Both the position numbers and the translations under genes were made by a program. A DNA stretch of 28,640 nucleotides from Chloroflexota bacterium (GTDB lineage Bacteria; Chloroflexota; Anaerolineae; JACRMK01): the NCBI GenBank assembly GCA_016200765.1, contig JACQEC010000105.1:1-28640 (forward strand). The letters run 5' to 3'. The notes under the pieces are model-generated. The model did no database searches. It had not been told where the DNA came from and was given only the letters and a program-made list of their open reading frames with translations. Below are positions 27,561 through 28,640 of this stretch, piece by piece (position 1 is the stretch's first letter; each line of letters opens with the position of its first letter).

Positions 27561-28640
27561 TCATTCTCCGGGATTGCCGCTTACATTTTCACTGAGTACA
27601 TCTTCAACCCGATTGACCGCCGTGTCAATCTCATCTTTCTCGATCACCAGCGGCGGGAGCAGGCGCAGGACGTTCGGACCGGCGGGCAAGGCGAGCACAC
27701 CTTTTTGCATGAGCGCGTGCAAGGTGGGCGTGACCTTCTGCTTCAACTCGACGCCGAGCAGGAGGCCGAGGCCGCGCACCTCGCGGATCAGCGGCGACTC
27801 GATGCGCTCCAGACGGCCCTTGAAGTATGCGCCCAGTGTGGCGGCGCGCTCGGCCAGATGCTCGGATTGCATGACGCCGATGGCGGCCAGCGCGGCGGCG
27901 CAGACCAGTGGACTGCCGCCGAAGGTGGAGCCGTGCAACATCGGCTCCAAGGGGCGCACGCGCGGGCCGATCAACGTCGCGCCCATCGGCAGGCCTCCGG
28001 CGATAGACTTGGCGACGCAGAGGAAGTCCGGTTCCAGGCCGAAGTGCTCGCAGGCGAACATCGCGCCGGTGCGGCAGAAGCCGGTCTGCACCTCGTCCAC
28101 AATCAACATCGCGCCGCGCGCGCGGCAGAGCGCTTGCAGGCCGCGCAGGAACTCCGCCGAGCCGGGGCGCACGCCGCCCTCGCCCTGCACGATCTCGACA
28201 ATCACTCCGGCGGTGCGGTCGCCGATGGCCGCGTCGGCTTTGGCGAGGTTGTCGTAGGGCACGTGGGTGAAATCAGGCACGAGCGGCAGGAACGGCTCGC
28301 GGTACTTCGGCTCGTAGGTGGCCGAGAGCGCGCCCATCGTGCGGCCATGGAAGCCGCGCATGAAGGCGACGATCTGGGTGCGGCCTGTGGCGTAGCGCGC
28401 CAGTTTGAGCGCGGCCTCGATGGCCTCCGTGCCGGAATTGCAGAGATAGACGCGCTCCAAGCCGGGCGGGGCGATGGAGACGAGTTTTTCCAGCAGGCGG
28501 GCGCGCACATCGTTGTGGAAGATTTCGGTGGCGGTGATCAGCCGTTGGGCCTGCGCGCTGATGGCGGCGACGAGCGCGGGGTGGGCGTGGCCGAGGTTGG
28601 CGCTGCCCTGCCCGCCCACACAGTCTATATATTCGTTACC
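27561..28640 (-). CDS. lysJ: Class III aminotransferase, LysJ/ArgD-like, 5' end cut by window
   Basis: This PLP-dependent transaminase would convert [LysW]-aminoadipate semialdehyde to [LysW]-lysine (LysJ) or acetylornithine semialdehyde to acetylornithine (ArgD). The frame runs open to the window edge; the reading begins GNEYIDCVGGQGSANLGHAHP, so the true start lies outside. Visible are CNSGTEAIEAALKLAR, GFHGRTMGALSAT, EIVQGEGGV, LIVDEVQTGFCRTG (the PLP-ring Asp), the Schiff-base lysine in VAKSIAGGLPMGA, and HGSTFGGSP. The 359 residues seen cover most of the enzyme. Placement upstream of homocitrate synthase and LysK favours LysJ; dual function with arginine synthesis is common in this family. 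Confidence 0.87.
   Translation of the reverse strand, partial: GNEYIDCVGGQGSANLGHAHPALVAAISAQAQRLITATEIFHNDVRARLLEKLVSIAPPGLERVYLCNSGTEAIEAALKLARYATGRTQIVAFMRGFHGRTMGALSATYEPKYREPFLPLVPDFTHVPYDNLAKADAAIGDRTAGVIVEIVQGEGGVRPGSAEFLRGLQALCRARGAMLIVDEVQTGFCRTGAMFACEHFGLEPDFLCVAKSIAGGLPMGATLIGPRVRPLEPMLHGSTFGGSPLVCAAALAAIGVMQSEHLAERAATLGAYFKGRLERIESPLIREVRGLGLLLGVELKQKVTPTLHALMQKGVLALPAGPNVLRLLPPLVIEKDEIDTAVNRVEDVLSENVSGNPGE

Overview
The window is GC-rich, densely packed bacterial DNA. Several features point to Chloroflexota (Anaerolineae-like), with moderate confidence and without a marker gene. These are a LysW-type alpha-aminoadipate lysine operon, an SBBP-repeat secreted protein, a DUF6036-type nucleotidyltransferase pair, and many short dispersed repeats, including CCTTCGACAAGCTCAGG and tandem heptamers. 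I saw no rRNA, tRNA, CRISPR array, transposase or prophage gene.

Layout. (1) 1-678, minus: 3'-truncated M20 deacylase. (2) 1097-1618, plus: small secreted protein with GWG helical repeats and a probably frameshifted tail, followed by a terminator hairpin. (3) 1899-6152, plus: a four-gene amino-sugar operon behind a good -10 box and a palindromic operator candidate. It encodes a serine hydrolase of the beta-lactamase fold (AmiE/YbbE-like), a BadF-type GlcNAc/MurNAc kinase, NagA, and a SIS-domain GlcN-6-P deaminase (NagB-II-like). Together they would take amino sugars from wall fragments to fructose-6-P. (4) 9433-6157, minus: GH4 glycosidase, ChrA-type transporter and SDR oxidoreductase. This operon is divergent from a ComB-like phosphatase (9488-10177), and the two promoters overlap. 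(5) 10178-10704: intergenic region filled with repeats. (6) 16322-10705, minus: monoacylglycerol-lipase-like hydrolase, glycerol kinase and a large SBBP secreted protein. (7) 16323-17242: an orphan hypothetical gene and repeat remnants. (8) 17243-19474, plus: flavin reductase-like protein, tiny helical protein and a membrane GT2 glycosyltransferase. (9) 28640-19544, minus: the lysine operon. In order it holds LysJ-like aminotransferase (cut by the window end), three small accessory ORFs including the nucleotidyltransferase pair, homocitrate synthase, homoaconitase large subunit, an embedded methyltransferase, homoaconitase small subunit, homoisocitrate dehydrogenase, LysK, and finally NamZ (exo-N-acetylmuramidase), which overlaps lysK.

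Functional themes. The lysine operon covers 2-oxoglutarate to homoisocitrate to 2-oxoadipate, then the LysW-bound late steps (LysJ, LysK); LysW, LysX, LysZ and LysY are not in this window. NamZ at the end of that operon and the amino-sugar operon at the left both suggest muropeptide recycling. The lipase and glycerol kinase pair suggests monoacylglycerol to glycerol to glycerol-3-P.

The most unusual property is how dispersed repeats have entered coding sequence. An AT-rich inverted repeat adds about 31 in-frame residues to the homoaconitase large subunit. A CTTCGACAAGCTCAGG-type repeat adds about 9 in-frame residues to glycerol kinase. Repeats also coincide with the stop codons of the lipase and glycerol kinase, may supply the ribosome-binding site of a small gene, and encode the first residues of NamZ as a heptanucleotide tandem that could slip out of frame.
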